This document shows, piece after piece, positions 13,781 to 25,605 of a stretch of DNA of 64,000 nt. The number at the start of each line of letters is the position of its first letter. Within the stretch, counting starts at the first letter, position 1. Origin of the DNA: Anaeramoeba flamelloides (Eukaryota > Metamonada > Anaeramoebidae); contig JANTQA010000030.1 of the NCBI GenBank assembly GCA_027625915.1, positions 3,968,001 through 4,032,000 on the forward strand, in the 5' to 3' direction. Both the position numbers and the translations under genes were made by a program. Under the pieces are notes generated by a model. The model had not been told where the DNA came from. It searched no databases and worked only from the letters and a program-made list of their open reading frames with translations.

Positions 13781-14030
13781 GTATTATTTTCCAATTGAAA
13801 AATGAAAATATTTAGTTCACCTTTCAAAATATTGTTCTACATTATTAGTTGAAGAAAATCTACAGATCTTGACAAACATTGTTTAGAAATGATTTTTTTA
13901 GACAATAATATAAATTTCCTTTGTTGAACCTTAAGATATCATTTTTAGACTGCTAATATTGGTTGTAACAATAATAAATAATATTCTTTTTGGAAATTGA
14001 AATATAAATTTTATGAATTGACAAATAACT
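13781..14030 (-). mobile_element. family-H MITE, copy upstream of CLP1
   Basis: The reverse complement of this 250-bp stretch matches the 256-bp insertion at 19172-19427 from end to end, including the terminal block TTATTTTCCAATTAA and the internal block TTTAGACAATAATATAAA. It ends about 200 bp before the CLP1 start codon, so it may contribute to that gene's upstream region. Confidence 0.75.
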
Positions 14031-14226
14031 GTATTAAAAATTTTTCCTTTTTACAACTTTTATCCATAATAATCAATTTGGCAATTTTTTTTAGGAACTC
14101 TCAAATTAAAGAACCCTTGGTTTGGTTGTTGCAATATCAAACATATAATAAACAGAAAAAACAATATTGAAATAGATATGAATGATAAAAGATGATTTAT
14201 TTTTTTATCTTTATTTTGCAATCTTA

Positions 14227-17200
14227 ATGGATCAAATTTATTGTTTGCTTCCTCAAAAAGAGCTCCGTATTCAAATTGATTTTGACAAAAGTTGTACGCT
14301 CAAGGTGATCAAAGGAGAGGCTGAAATTTTTGGTTTTTCTCTTCAGGAAAACAAAAACTATTCTTTTACAGGAAAATGTTTTTCGGTGTTTAGTAAGAAA
14401 GGATGCAAAATTTTGGTTAGTGGGGAGTATATTTCTTATCTTCAAAACAGCCGTGTTATGGACAAATATCTTTCTTTACATCAGGAACTTGAAAGGAAAT
14501 GTTCGAACGACAACAAATCAGAGCCAATAAGGGTTCTTATCTGTGGACAAACAGACACAGGAAAAAGTTCACTGACAAAATTGTTTCTAAATTATTCTTT
14601 AAAGATTGGGAATACACCTCTATTCGTTGATTTAGATCTGGGCCAAAACGATCTCAATATACCTGGAACAATAAACTTTCTTCCAATTACACAACCAATC
14701 TTTCTTAGGGTTCGTATTTTTTTTCTTCTTCTTCATTATCCCAACACGTCTTGAAAATCAGCCTTTTTATGTGCAAATGAAAATAGTTTTTCCTTGTTAT
14801 TTTTTTTTTTATTTGTTTGGAATTAGCGTTGCTCAAAACCAAACCCTTTAAGGTTTTTGTTTAAACTTCAAAAAACTCTCAATTTAAGCAGAGGCTAAAT
14901 GATTTTTTCTCAAATTTTATCTTTTCGGAAATCTGTTTCTTTTCCAAATGCTTATAAATCCCAAAGAATCTTTGGTAATTTTTCTCCTTCTCCTTCAAAA
15001 AGTACATTTGGTACTTTTAAAAAAATCTCTATTGTACACGTTTGTGGTTCATAAAATCAATGACTATATATTTGATAAAAGCTAACAATTTTGAGGTTCT
15101 CATTTAATTTTCAATCACCAGTATTTTAATTTTTGGAAACCTGCCTTGTTTAAGGGAGAAAGTCCTTTTTCCCAATTTTGACTTCCTCATTTTCTTTAGA
15201 AATCGAATCACTAAAACCATTTCTTCAACTTAACAAATGAATGTTTAAATAAAACGGGGAGTGTCAAATATCCAAGGATAATATATTTACTACCAATAAA
15301 AAATTGTAAATCAAAATAATTAAAAAAATTTATCAATAATAAATAAAAATAAAATACATTTATTTATTGATCTTATCTGTAATATTTGATACAATTACTT
15401 TTTTCTTTACTCACTTTAATTGTTTGATTCTAAATTTGGAAAATACTTTTATTTGTTAAATTTTTGAGCAATAAATTACTTCTGATTTCTAAAGAATTTT
15501 CACAAATTAATTTTAATTCCAATTTTCATTTAATTCATCTAATTCTAATTTTCATTTAATTCATCTAATTCTAGTTTTATTTTAAAAAATAGGTTATTTT
15601 TAAGATTCTTCTTCAGAAATATATATTTATTGGATCAATTAGTTTGATTTTAAAAGAATTAATTGGAATGTTAAATTTTAAATTAAAAAAAAAAGAGACT
15701 TATGAATTTTGTTTTGAATTTTTTAACCAATTTCCATTTTATTTGGGTTAAACTTTTTCAAGTTGTTTTTTTTGATTTTAATATAGATAATTAAATCCTT
15801 TTTCTTTTAAAATTTGAGAATAGTATTCATTTTTTTTGTTTTGTTGGATAAAAATATTTGAAAAGTGAATTTTGAGTTGAAATTGTCATTAAAAAGTTTT
15901 GAAAATATACGTATATATATAAACTTCAATTAAATTTTTTTAACACACCAAAATTCAATTTTTGAAAAAAAATCTTATTAAATCAATTCCTAAAGAAATA
16001 CCAAATTAGAACCATTCACTAATTGGAAATGTTAACGATTATTTATAAATTACAATAATCACAAAACAAAAAATAAATAATTATCAATACTAATAAATTA
16101 TTGGTGTGTTAAAATTTTTGGAGAGAGCAAAACAAAAAAATGAATGGGTAAATCTGTTTAAATTCTTTTAGTAATTATTGATCGATCAAATGGTTAGATA
16201 CTATCAACTAATTTTATTTGAGTTCTTCTATTTTGAACAACTCAACTTTAACCTAATATCAATATGTTCGAAAAAAAATAATTGATCCAAAAAAACAAGT
16301 TAAGTAATTCAAAAAATGAAATCAAAACAAAAAAATAAAAGATGAAAAAAATGATTTTAATATAATTTTCAAAAATCAAAATTATTTCCAATTTGAATGG
16401 AATTGTATTATTGAGATTCTTTTGGAACCATTTTTGCTGTGTGGAAAATTTTGAATTTTAGTTAATATATTTGAAAAAAAAAAAATATTATTCTTTTTCC
16501 TTAGAAAATATGACAGTTTTTTCAACAAACAAATTTTTAATTCAAATTTTATTTGTTCATCAGCTCGAGTTAGACTAATATGTGATTTTTTTTTTTTAAT
16601 TTTAACAATTTTTTAATTTCTGACTTTTTCAAATCTAGAAATAAAAGAAACAAAATTATTGAATAAGAGACCATAGATCAAAAATCATTTTCAAAGATCT
16701 GAATTAATTTAGATTTACAAATTAAATTTTACAAAGATTTTTTATTCAAATTTTTACTAATAAGAAAATTCAAAAAAAAATTCTTGGTTTCGAAGATTAT
16801 TTTATTATCTTTTGATAATATTTGATAGTTAATTTATATTTTATATTTAAATTTAGGGCTAATTATTTTATCGATTAAAAAAAAAAATTATTTGTTTAAT
16901 TCAAAGGTAATAAATGAAATTTTTTTAAAAATAAATTATTTATTTTATTGTTTTTGTTATTTTCTCTTGTTTGAATTGAAGTTTTAAAAAATAATTCCAA
17001 TAAAATTTTTATTCCTTAAAGGAATTTCATTTTTCTATTAATTTGATATTTATTAAAATATTGAAATCAAAAAAAAATGAAAAAATCCCATTACTGTCTT
17101 TTTTTAATATATTCGATTTGAAATGAGATTAACAAAATTATTTAATGATTAATAATAATAAATCAATTTATTGAGTTTTGAATTACTATTATTGTAATAA

Positions 17201-20200
17201 ATTTTCTAATTTGAAAAATTAAAAATAAAAATAAAATTTTTTAAAAAAATATAAAATAGTAATTATTTCCTTTTTCCAATATCAAAAAAAAAAAAACAAT
17301 AGCATTACTACTTTATTTATATTTGAACAATTTTAAATTTTTATTATAATTAGCCTCTATTTTAAAGACAAAGATCAAAATAAATTAATAAACATTTCAA
17401 TATCATTTTAAATCTTTCTTTTATATACTTGAGAAATTTTAGGCCAATTCGGGTTACTAAGGGGTATATATATATATATATATAATTTTTGTTTAATTAT
17501 ACAAATAAAAAACATTAATTTTTTTTTCTATTTAATATGTATAAATGTTGTGGGGTATTTTTATATAACCTTATAGATTCCTGAATTTCAAGAAGCGTTG
17601 ACAACATTATTTTTTGGTGGTTTTTCAGTCAAAAATGGGTTCCCACATTTTAGAATTATTTGTAAAAAATTATCGCAATACCTTGAAAATGAATTTACAA
17701 ATAATCAGCAATACTTTAATTCTGGCTGTTTTATTAATACCATGGGTTGGGTGGATGGATTCGGATATACTGTATTAGTTGATATACTTAAAATATTTAA
17801 AGTTAATTACTTAATTGTTTTGGGCGATCGAAAGCTATTTGAACAACTTAAAATGGATATTTCAAATAAAATTACTATGAAATTTTTATCTAGTCCATAT
17901 AACTTAAAGAAAAGAAATAAGGCAAATAGAAATTTTTTAAGGTCTTATAAATTTGAAACCTATTTTAAATACATAAATAATCAGAATAATTTGAAGATAA
18001 CTCTCGATATTAAACAGTTTTCATTCTATCGTATAACAAATGGTAAGTTATTTGATTTTTATTTTTTATTTTGTAAAAAGGAATATTTTTTTTCACAATT
18101 CTTCATTTTGTATTATACTTTGGGACTATCCGAATTTGACAATCAATTAATTTTTTTTTTGATGTTTAACATCATATTTATTGGCTCTAAAGATTGTTAA
18201 TTCAATAAAAATTGTTAGAATTTAAAAGGTATGATATATTCAGGAATCCAAGATTATTGGGGTTTAGTCTCAAAAAAATAATTTGTATTTTTGAAAAAAG
18301 GTAGATACAAGGATAACAGTCTTAAATCTATGAAACGGATATTAACAAAATAAATTTAAAAAAAAAAAAAATTATATTGTTACAATAATTATAGAAACTT
18401 GTTTTGACTCAACACATCATTCTTAAATTTATTATTCAATTAAAAAAATCATAAAAAATGGAATTTTAATAGAAATATCTATTTGCTTATTATTCGAAAG
18501 AATATATTCGTATTTATCAAGGGGTGTCCCTTCTCTCCTTTACTATTTGGATATATTACTCATTTTCTCTTCGAAAAATACAAATCATTAGCAATGCGTG
18601 TCCAGATGTTTACGAATGGGTATAATTTTAATTACAGAAGGAACATTAATAGAAATTAATTACCAAATAGAAAAAATTAATACAATAATTAAGAGATCCT
18701 CGAATAAATCTCAATAATGAGAAAAGTAAAAAAAAAAAAAAAAAAACCTACAAATCTAAAAGAAATTTAATATGCTGGTATTTTGATAGAGAAAAAAACT
18801 CATTTAAAATTTAAATCAGATAAAGTGAAAACCAATTTCAGAAAAATAATCAATATCTTTAAACAAAAAAATTTTTTGGAAAGGATGAAAGTTCAATTTT
18901 TCAAAAAAAATCCTATTTAATAAATTTTATGGGAAATATTAAATGAGAACCCCCAACTAATGGGAAATTTTCTGATCATCCATCTTTTATGTAAGTCAAC
19001 TAAACAAAAGAAAAATTATAAATAGAAATAAAAAAATAATTTTATAAATAATTTTGGAGTGATCACAACAAAAAAATGTATCGGTAAATTTGTTGGAATT
19101 TCAATTAATAAATATTGATTGATCAAGGGTTAGAAATCATCAACAAATTTAATTTGAGTATTTCTTATTTACTGTTATTTTCCAATTAATAAATGAAAAT
19201 TTTTATTTCAATTCCGAGTATGAATATTAATTATTATTGCTACAATCATCTTACTAGATTAAAAATTTTGTCTCTTAGAGTTAACTAAGGGAGTTTATAT
19301 TATTGTCTAAAAAAAAACATTTCTAAAAGATGTTGTCAATATCTTTGGATTTTCTTCAACTTATTAACTAGAAAAATATTTTGGAATGTGAAATAAAAAT
19401 TTTCATTTTTTAATTGGAAAATAATAGTAAAATAAACTCAACATTAACCTAAATATCAATAATTTGAAAAATTTTCTGATCAAATGTCAGGTAACAAATC
19501 ACTTAATTGGAAAAAAGGGAATGAAAAACCAAAAAACTGAAAGATGAAACATTAATTTAAAAATATTTGGAACAATCAAAATTATTTATAGACTTCAGTG
19601 AAATGGTATCGTATTTATATTCTTTGAACTATTTTAATAGTGTCAAAAATATTGTATTTTATTGTTACTGTAAAGGGTTAAATGAAAGAATCATGTAATC
19701 TGCTAAATGAGAGAATTTTGAGGTGACTAAATCTGTAACTTCCAATTCAAAGACCGTCAAAGATAGACACAACCATTAGAAGTATTTGGAAATTAATTTA
19801 TTTTTTTTAAAAAAATAGAAAAAAATAAAGAGTCTAAAAAAAATTGAGATGAGAAACTTGAAGTCTTTTGATTCAAATGAATTTGTGTGAGTGGGTAATT
19901 AGGGGTTATTTAGTTTTGAGCTCCTTTTTTTCTAATGGCGTGTTGTGTCATATTGGCCAAAGTATTCTATGGTAACTTCATGGATTTCTTTAAGGTTCAT
20001 TTTACTCAATAATCCATCTGTATCCTCTTTGACTATTATATTGAAGTCACAGTTTTTGATTTTTTTGAGCTGTTTTTTCCATTATCTTCTTTCTGATTTT
20101 TTCATATCTTTTACAGCAACCATATGAAGTAGTCTACATGATCATTTTTTTTTTTTTACAGCATTGATATATTTTGTAGTCTACTCCTTATCCCCATTCA

Positions 20201-23200
20201 TGTGTATATATCCAAACCGTTGCGAAGAATTTTTTTAGTTTGAATACAGTTGTTGATGATTTTCAATTTAAATAAGGCTTTTTTTCGTTGAACGTTTCTG
20301 GGAATTAGGTAATCTTTAGGAATTTCTTTAGTTTCCAGTTTCATTCAGTTTGGGATCAGTCCACTTGTCTTATATTCTTTTGATGTGAACTTCATGGAGT
20401 TTTTTCTTGATCTCGTCTTTTCCCATGTTTTACCAGCCAATATTCTCTATTGTCATCCATTCCCAGGTCTTCATCTAGGTTATCCAATTTTAGGTGTCGT
20501 CAATTTCTTTATAAAATTGGTCTTCCTCTTTCGGATCATATGCTGTGTTGTGTGGGGTCTGTCCTGGCTTCCCATTTGAGTATATTCGTGGGTGTGCCTA
20601 TTTGCACTTTGATTATTTTCTTTAATCTTTTGTTAATCTAGGTATCTATGTCTTTTATATCTGATTGGGTCAGGTTAACGATGTCAAAGCAATATAGAAC
20701 TTGGGGTAATCTGACTGCTTTGAAATGTTGGATTTTGAGTGTATTTGAAAATTTGTCATTTTTTTATTTATTGTGAGAAAGGAGTAATCAAAGAAAATTT
20801 ACTAAATAAAAAAAGAGAAGAAGAAAAATAATTAAAACATTAAAGTAAAAAAAATATTATATCATTTACATGACCAAATTAAAAATTATCCACGTCCTGA
20901 AACAGGAGGAGTAAAATCCCGATAGAAAGATTATTAATAATAAGATTCCACAAACTTTATTAATAAATTGGTATTCCACAACTCCGAAAAGTGGGGCACT
21001 ATTTACCCGAATTTTTATATTTTTTTACTATTTTAGGAATTTTTTATTTTCAATTTTTTTATCTTCATTTTTTCTTTATTACCTTAAGTTTTCTAACCAT
21101 TAGAGCTTTGATAAAAAATTCTCGACAAGAACAATAAATTTCGTAATTTTGATTAACCAGATTAAGGAGCTTTTGAGTATTTTTTCTAAGGATGACATTT
21201 TTATATAAGTTTTTTTCTAAAATTTTTGCTATTTTTTTTTTCCATTTGATTCTGATAAATTTAAAAGTTTGTCATTTGTGTATATGTGGGTGTATCTCTC
21301 AGAGGCATCCTTGACTTTTTGTAGATTCTTTCCAATTTGTGTGATTGTATTGAACCATATATTCAGATATTTGATCTCTTTTAGAACTGTTGATTTTGTA
21401 CTGTTTACTTTAAGGCATTGTTTTATAGATAAGGGGGTGGACATTCTCTTCCAATTTTTCATCTATTTTAGGTTCTGGTATCCCTTACATTATCAAAATC
21501 AGGTCTTCGATATACATATGTGTATGGTGTGTGGTTTGATTGTTTGTAATATAAAGTGGCTTATATATGCAAAAATTATCGGGATAAGGTATCTCCTTGA
21601 TAGAAACCAGTTCTTTTACTAGCGTTTTATTGCTTAAATTTTGTATTTTGGTTGATTTGGATATATTATTACTTCAAAGATTCGAATAATATTAATGCTA
21701 ATTTGAAGTGTTAATTTTTAATAATTCAAGAAAGTTTATCTTTCCAAATTTTAAGTGTATCAGTTGTATTCGGAATTCTAATAAAAAAATTCATTTCTTT
21801 TATCCAAATATATTAATTTTTTAATAAAAAAAAAAATGGAATATATCCAAGAATAATTTATTTGTCAAACCAATTAAAAAAAGAAAGAAAAAATAAAGAA
21901 AAAATAAAACATTCATCAATTCAAAAACAAAAAAAAATAATTTATTTCTTGATCTTATCTGTAACATTTGATATATACAGATCTTTTTGTAATTTTTACT
22001 CTATTATTTTTGATATAATGAAATTTTCTTAAAAATTGTTGAAGAGCAAAATTGCTTTAGATTTCTAAAGAATTTCTCAAAAATGAATTTTAATTCCATT
22101 TTTCATTTAATTCATCTAATTCTAGTTTTAGTTCAGAAAATCAAAGATTTTTCATAATCTTCTTCGGAAAAAAATCGATTTATTTGAATGTTATTAGTTT
22201 GATTTTATCATTATTTATTCTCCATTAAATTTCTAAAAATCAAAATATTTAAAAATTTTTATTTAAATTTTTTAAATATAATTTTTTTTTCTATTGAGAT
22301 CAACTTTTTGAAGTTGTTTTTGATTTCGGGAATTTAATTTTTTATTTTAATTTTTGAAATAGTATTCTTTATTTTGGTTTTGTTTGATTAAAATATTTGA
22401 AAAAAGAATTTTGAAAAAAAATTTGTAAAAAAATATTTTTGTAAAATATAATAATAAATAGTAATGGGGTGAGAAATTCAAGGTTATAAATTGTTTGGGT
22501 TCATCCAAATTAAGAAGAAAAAGAAAAAAAATCTTCGGAAATATAGTTTCGTTGTAATTTAATTTTTTTCAATATCGTTTTTACGAGTTTATTCAAGAAA
22601 GGTGGTCTTTCTTGTTTGGTCTTCTAAAAAGAAAAGATTTGTTTCAAATGCACACCTTTTCCCTGGTCAATTTTTTTGGTTTTCTTCTTTGATTAATTTC
22701 ATTTATTCCTGCACTGTTTCACATTTCTAGATCCAAAACCTAAATTTGATAAAAAAATAACAATTTAATCAAAAAAAATGTTCAAAAAATTGAAAAATTA
22801 CAGATTCCATTCCCTTATTTGTTTAAAAAAATTTTTTTTAAGAAATTGAATAATGAATGATGTTTTATCTTTAAATTTTAAATGTGGTGTGGTATCCAAA
22901 ATAATAATAACTAAACAACTAAGAGTGGTGCCTCACAATTAAATTTTTCAAAATGATAAAATGTTTATTCTTTTTGAAATTGTAAATTAATCAATTAAAA
23001 TACTTTTTTTTTCTAATAATAATGAAAATTTTTTTATTTTTATTTTTTTCACTTTAGAAAAACCGTACACTATTTTAGAGCAAAAAAAAATCACAAATAT
23101 TCAAGATAATGATAAATTAATACATAAAAATAATAACAACACTAATGAAATTCAGAAAGAAAAGTTAGATAAACCTAATGAAGTGGAGAAGAAATGTATT

Positions 23201-23525
23201 CAAAATAATTCAGAAAATAATACAGATAAGATAAGTGTAAAGTCAACATTTTTATCAAATAATAACAACAATGATCAAAAAACATTTAATGTAAAAAGGG
23301 ATAATAAAATCCAAGAGGAGGCAATGATGGAAAATGAAAAAATTACTGGAATTAAAAGGGGGGTAGAAAAGGTAGATTTAATAGAAAAAAAGAAATTTCA
23401 AAAAAATAAAAATGATTTTGAAAAAAAAAATTCAAAATGTAATAATAAGAATCCAAACTTTGAAAATAATAATATTAATAATATTAATAAAGATAATGAT
23501 AATGATAATGATAATGATGATGATG

Positions 23526-23621
<96 letters not shown>

Positions 23622-24064
23622 GAATCTATTTAAGAGATGATGAATTGGTTAGTGTTAAAGAAATGACGCCTAGCGAATTATCAAAAAATTTAATTGGTGC
23701 AATTTCGTCTTCAAAATCAAACAATATGATGGAATTGTTGGAATCAAAAATCATTGGATTTATCAAAATGTATTATTTTATTTGATTTTTTTTGTTTTTA
23801 ATGTTTGTGTAGGATAATTTTTAATTGTTGATATTTAAAAATCCTTGTTAAAAATATTAAAATATTTTGTTTTTTTTTTTTTTTTTTTTCTAATTTTTCT
23901 TTATATTTTATCTTGATAATTATTATCTCAATATTTTAACTTCTTTAAGAATTGAAATTGATCTTAAATCTGAAACAATAACTATATATGGAAATGTCGA
24001 TCAGCTTCAACTTTCAAAAAAAATTATGATTGGGGAAATCAAATGGTATGAACAAAACAAATAG
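14227..24064 (+). CDS. CLP1: CLP1-type pre-mRNA cleavage factor / polynucleotide kinase (4 exons)
   Basis: Exons 14227-14709, 17577-18042, 23058-23769 and 23950-24064 join in phase into a 591-residue protein. In animals and fungi CLP1 is part of cleavage factor II/CF IA in mRNA 3'-end formation and, in some lineages, phosphorylates RNA 5' ends. Visible features: an N-terminal beta domain (CTLKVIKGEAEIFG), Walker A GQTDTGKSS near residue 110, DLDLGQND followed by IPGT, INTMGWVDGFGY in exon 2, and a C-terminal domain rejoined across the last two introns (IIGFIK, then IEIDLKSETITIYG, ending EIKWYEQNK). The usual length is about 425-460; the excess is an Asn/Lys/Asp-rich insert of about 190 residues in exon 3, including a poly-Asn run. 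The introns are 2867, 5015 and 180 bp, the first two full of repeats. An in-frame ATG at 14182 would add 15 hydrophobic residues; I prefer 14227. First donor (GTTCGT) is weak, the second (GTAAGT) strong. Confidence 0.88.
15241..15915 (+). repeat. family-C repeat inside CLP1 intron 1
   Basis: Starts at a block matching the GGATAATATATTTA-type start of the other copies and carries the ATTTATTGATCTTATCTGTA and ATTTAATTCATCTAATTCTA landmarks, the latter partly duplicated in tandem (15518-15575). It is cut short by the family-A element that begins at 15921. Confidence 0.6.
15921..16463 (+). mobile_element. family-A element inside CLP1 intron 1
   Basis: Complete copy with both terminal inverted repeats; the left flank is a short TA run. 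It separates a truncated family-C repeat from a truncated family-F element. Confidence 0.75.
16490..17465 (-). mobile_element. family-F element, truncated copy in CLP1 intron 1
   Basis: In reverse complement this matches the 1.5-kb family-F elements at 51171-54316: the terminal TATCCCTTAGTAACCC motif sits at 17465 beside a TA run, then the left half, then the start of the right half (block around TCTAGATTTGAAAAAGTCAG). The far end is missing next to the family-A element. It lies about 110 bp before the exon 2 acceptor. Confidence 0.65.
18940..19660 (+). mobile_element. family-A element split by a family-H insertion
   Basis: A diverged family-A copy in CLP1 intron 2. Its landmarks run GGTAAATTTGTTGGAATTTC, GGGTTAGAAATCATCAAC, then break at 19171 and resume at about 19430 with AACTCAACATTAACCTAA. 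The break is filled by the family-H MITE. Confidence 0.65.
19172..19427 (+). mobile_element. family-H MITE with near-perfect terminal inverted repeats
   Basis: 256 bp, with ends that are inverted copies over about 36 bp with few mismatches (left CTGTTATTTTCCAATTAATA, right its inverse with one RY change near the tip). It is flanked by TA at 19170-19171 and 19428-19429, which suits a Tc1/mariner-type non-autonomous element. No coding potential. A second full-length copy lies in reverse at 13781-14030. Confidence 0.85.
19665..19800 (+). repeat. family-J short repeat in CLP1 intron 2
   Basis: Shares AATGAAAGAATCATG, GAGAGAATTTTGAGGTGACT and CTTCCAATTCAAAGAC blocks with the reverse complement of 38150-38290 and with 8040-8135. 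It directly follows a family-A copy. Confidence 0.55.
19920..21650 (-). pseudogene. decayed LINE (non-LTR) reverse transcriptase, in CLP1 intron 2
   Basis: Minus-strand translation in shifting frames gives a recognisable reverse-transcriptase C-terminal half: an IPYPDNFCIY stretch in the place of the usual QGDPLSP block, MYIEDLILI in the place of the (Y/F)ADD catalytic motif, then KYLNIWFN, then LPQVLYCFDIVNLTQSDIKD and a thumb-like KRLKKIIKV. Several stops and frameshifts and the altered catalytic motif show it is dead. It is interrupted by the family-B insertion at 20761-21267; the flanking coding sequence is continuous across the insertion (THIYTNDK then FSNTLKIQHF). No intact endonuclease or 5' half is visible. 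Confidence 0.75.
20761..21267 (-). mobile_element. family-B SINE-like element inserted in the LINE, with 9-bp target duplication
   Basis: A 507-bp insertion flanked by the direct repeat TTTGTCATT (20752-20760 and 21268-21276). It starts, in plus orientation, with an inverse (ATAA)n tail and GTGAGAAAGGAGTAATCAAAG, and ends at TTCCATTTGATTCTGATAAA, the same ends as the copy at 1145-2011. Tail plus target duplication fits target-primed reverse transcription, so the element is a retroposon, oriented on the minus strand like its host LINE. Confidence 0.8.
21820..22960 (+). repeat. family-C repeat in CLP1 intron 2
   Basis: The longest clear plus-strand copy together with 27180-28310: ATATATCCAAGAATAATTTA start, TTTCTTGATCTTATCTGTAA, TTTAATTCATCTAATTCTAG, then GGGGTGAGAAATTCAAGG, TTAAGAAGAAAAAGAAAAA and CTAGATCCAAAACC in the same order. 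Ends about 100 bp before CLP1 exon 3. Confidence 0.65.
23490..23620 (+). repeat. AAT/GAT trinucleotide tract encoding poly-Asn in CLP1 exon 3
   Basis: About 40 AAT/AAC codons preceded by alternating AAT-GAT units. The tract stays in frame with the CLP1 exon. Mostly pure AAT, so it is expected to be length-variable. Confidence 0.9.
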
Positions 24065-24636
24065 TTTTCATAAAATAAATACGATTTTATGTTTAAAAGA
24101 ATATAATTTTTGAATTGTTTGTAAATTACTATAATAATTTTTTTGCTTTTTTTTCGAAAAATCCAAAAAAAAAATTTTTTTTATTAATATAACATAATTT
24201 TCGGAAATATTTTTTTGCCAATGTGTATTGGGTTTATTTGGATTGGGTATTTTCTTTGCTCATAATTTATTATAGTTTAATTTTGTATTCAATAAATTAT
24301 AAAAAAAAACTGTTAGAAAGGGTGTTTTCTAAAAAGATTCAGTAAAATGTAAACTCCATTTCTCTCACAAGGTCACAGACAAAAATGGGAAATTCAATTT
24401 TTTATAAGAATAAACCAAAAATAAGATTGTTTAGAACTGAGGGAAATAATAAACTTCCAATTTGAGTTAATATTCATAAAAGAAATACCTGAAAAAAATC
24501 AAATATGAAAAAAAAATATTGGACCACTTTCATTGAAGCATTGATGCAAAATTTCTCAATTTCGATATGAAATTTAAAATTGTTGGCAATAAGATTTTTA
24601 AATAGTTAATGTATTTATTTAAATAAAAAAAAATAC

Positions 24637-25605
24637 AAAGCCTCAATTTTCTTAAGGGGCTAGTCTATATTAAATTTTTTAGGTAAATTTAATAGAGATT
24701 TAGAATTTTTTTTGCCAATTACTTAGATTTGAAATCAAAGTGAAAAACTTCTTAGTATATTAATTAAATCTTGCTAAATGAAATTCATTAAATTTAGTTC
24801 TTGTTTTTATAGAAATAAAAATTTTTTGCATTTTTTCACTTTTTTGAAAGTTGCTTTTTTTCAACTTTTAGCAAAAATACAAAAAATAAAAAAAAATATG
24901 AGAAAGAAAGTAAAACCTTGTTATGTTTGTGGAAGACGTACAAAAAATAGTTTGAAAAATAAACCTGAAAGGGTTTTTTTGGATTTGCATGAAAACATAG
25001 TTTGATTCGAAAAAAATATACAATATATACTTTACTCTTAATAAAAGATTTTCTTTTTTTTATTTTTACCATTCTTTTTTTTCATGAATCTACTTTTTCA
25101 GTTTACACTCTTTAGTTTTTGTTGAATTTGAAGTTTTTTTAAGTGTTCCCAAATTACCATACCAAAAGTTTTTGTCAGAGCCAAAAAAAAATCAGAGAAA
25201 AGAATAAGAACTATTTTTTAAAGAAGTAATTATTGATAAAACAAATTCAGTTCTTTATAGAGTCAAGTTGGATGAATAGAAGTGAAGGGGAAAAAATTCA
25301 CTAGTTTTAAATTATTTTTTCGTTTTTAAAAATTAGAATAAATATTATTTTTGAGAAAATAATTAAATCCAAAATTAATCAAAAAATTCTCATCCGTTAA
25401 AGATCTTTTTTTAAAAAAAAAATTTTTAAAAGTCACTTTTTTTGGTAGAATTGTAAAATTTTAAAAAAACAAGAACTAAAAGTTCTAACATTGAAAAAAC
25501 CGGTCTATTTTCAATTTTAAGCATATTTCAAGATAAGGATTCCTTATTTAGTTATTGGTCAAAAAAAAAATTAATATAGACCAGTCTCTTAAAGTTAATT
25601 TGGGG
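24637..25605. mobile_element. family-G inverted-repeat element
   Basis: The two ends are inverted copies over about 40 bp: left AAGGGGCTAGTCTATATTAA and right TTAATATAGACCAGTCTCTT, with matching outer sequence. Length is about 970 bp. It holds only short frames, so it is probably non-autonomous. No clear target duplication was found. Confidence 0.55.
24898..25005 (+). other. 35-codon open frame with a CxxC motif
   Basis: ATG-initiated frame reading MRKKVKPCYVCGRRTKN..., basic at the start. It resembles the beginning of a zinc-ribbon but only one CxxC pair exists. It lies inside the family-G inverted repeats, so it may be a transposase relic or chance. Confidence 0.15.

Larger units (their letters stand above)
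7592..14226. other. intergenic, repeat-rich stretch
   Basis: No confident gene. It contains a family-J segment (8040-8135), two family-A copies (8574-9106 and a diverged one at about 9455-9980), the second copy of the CAGTCAGT-type MITE (9273-9442), a family-B retroelement (10810-11397) and a family-H MITE (13781-14030). A short exon-like patch at about 12960-13014 follows a TTTCAG acceptor and ends in TAA; it is too short to assign. Confidence 0.6.

Noticed and set aside
17598-18200. Separate 200-residue gene starting at 17598
   Set aside because: It begins with TTG, follows a splice acceptor at 17576 and continues the CLP1 motif order, so it is exon 2 plus read-through.
19945-20641. Plus-strand frames of 60-64 codons
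   Set aside because: The minus strand of this stretch carries the decayed LINE; the plus frames have no recognisable domain.
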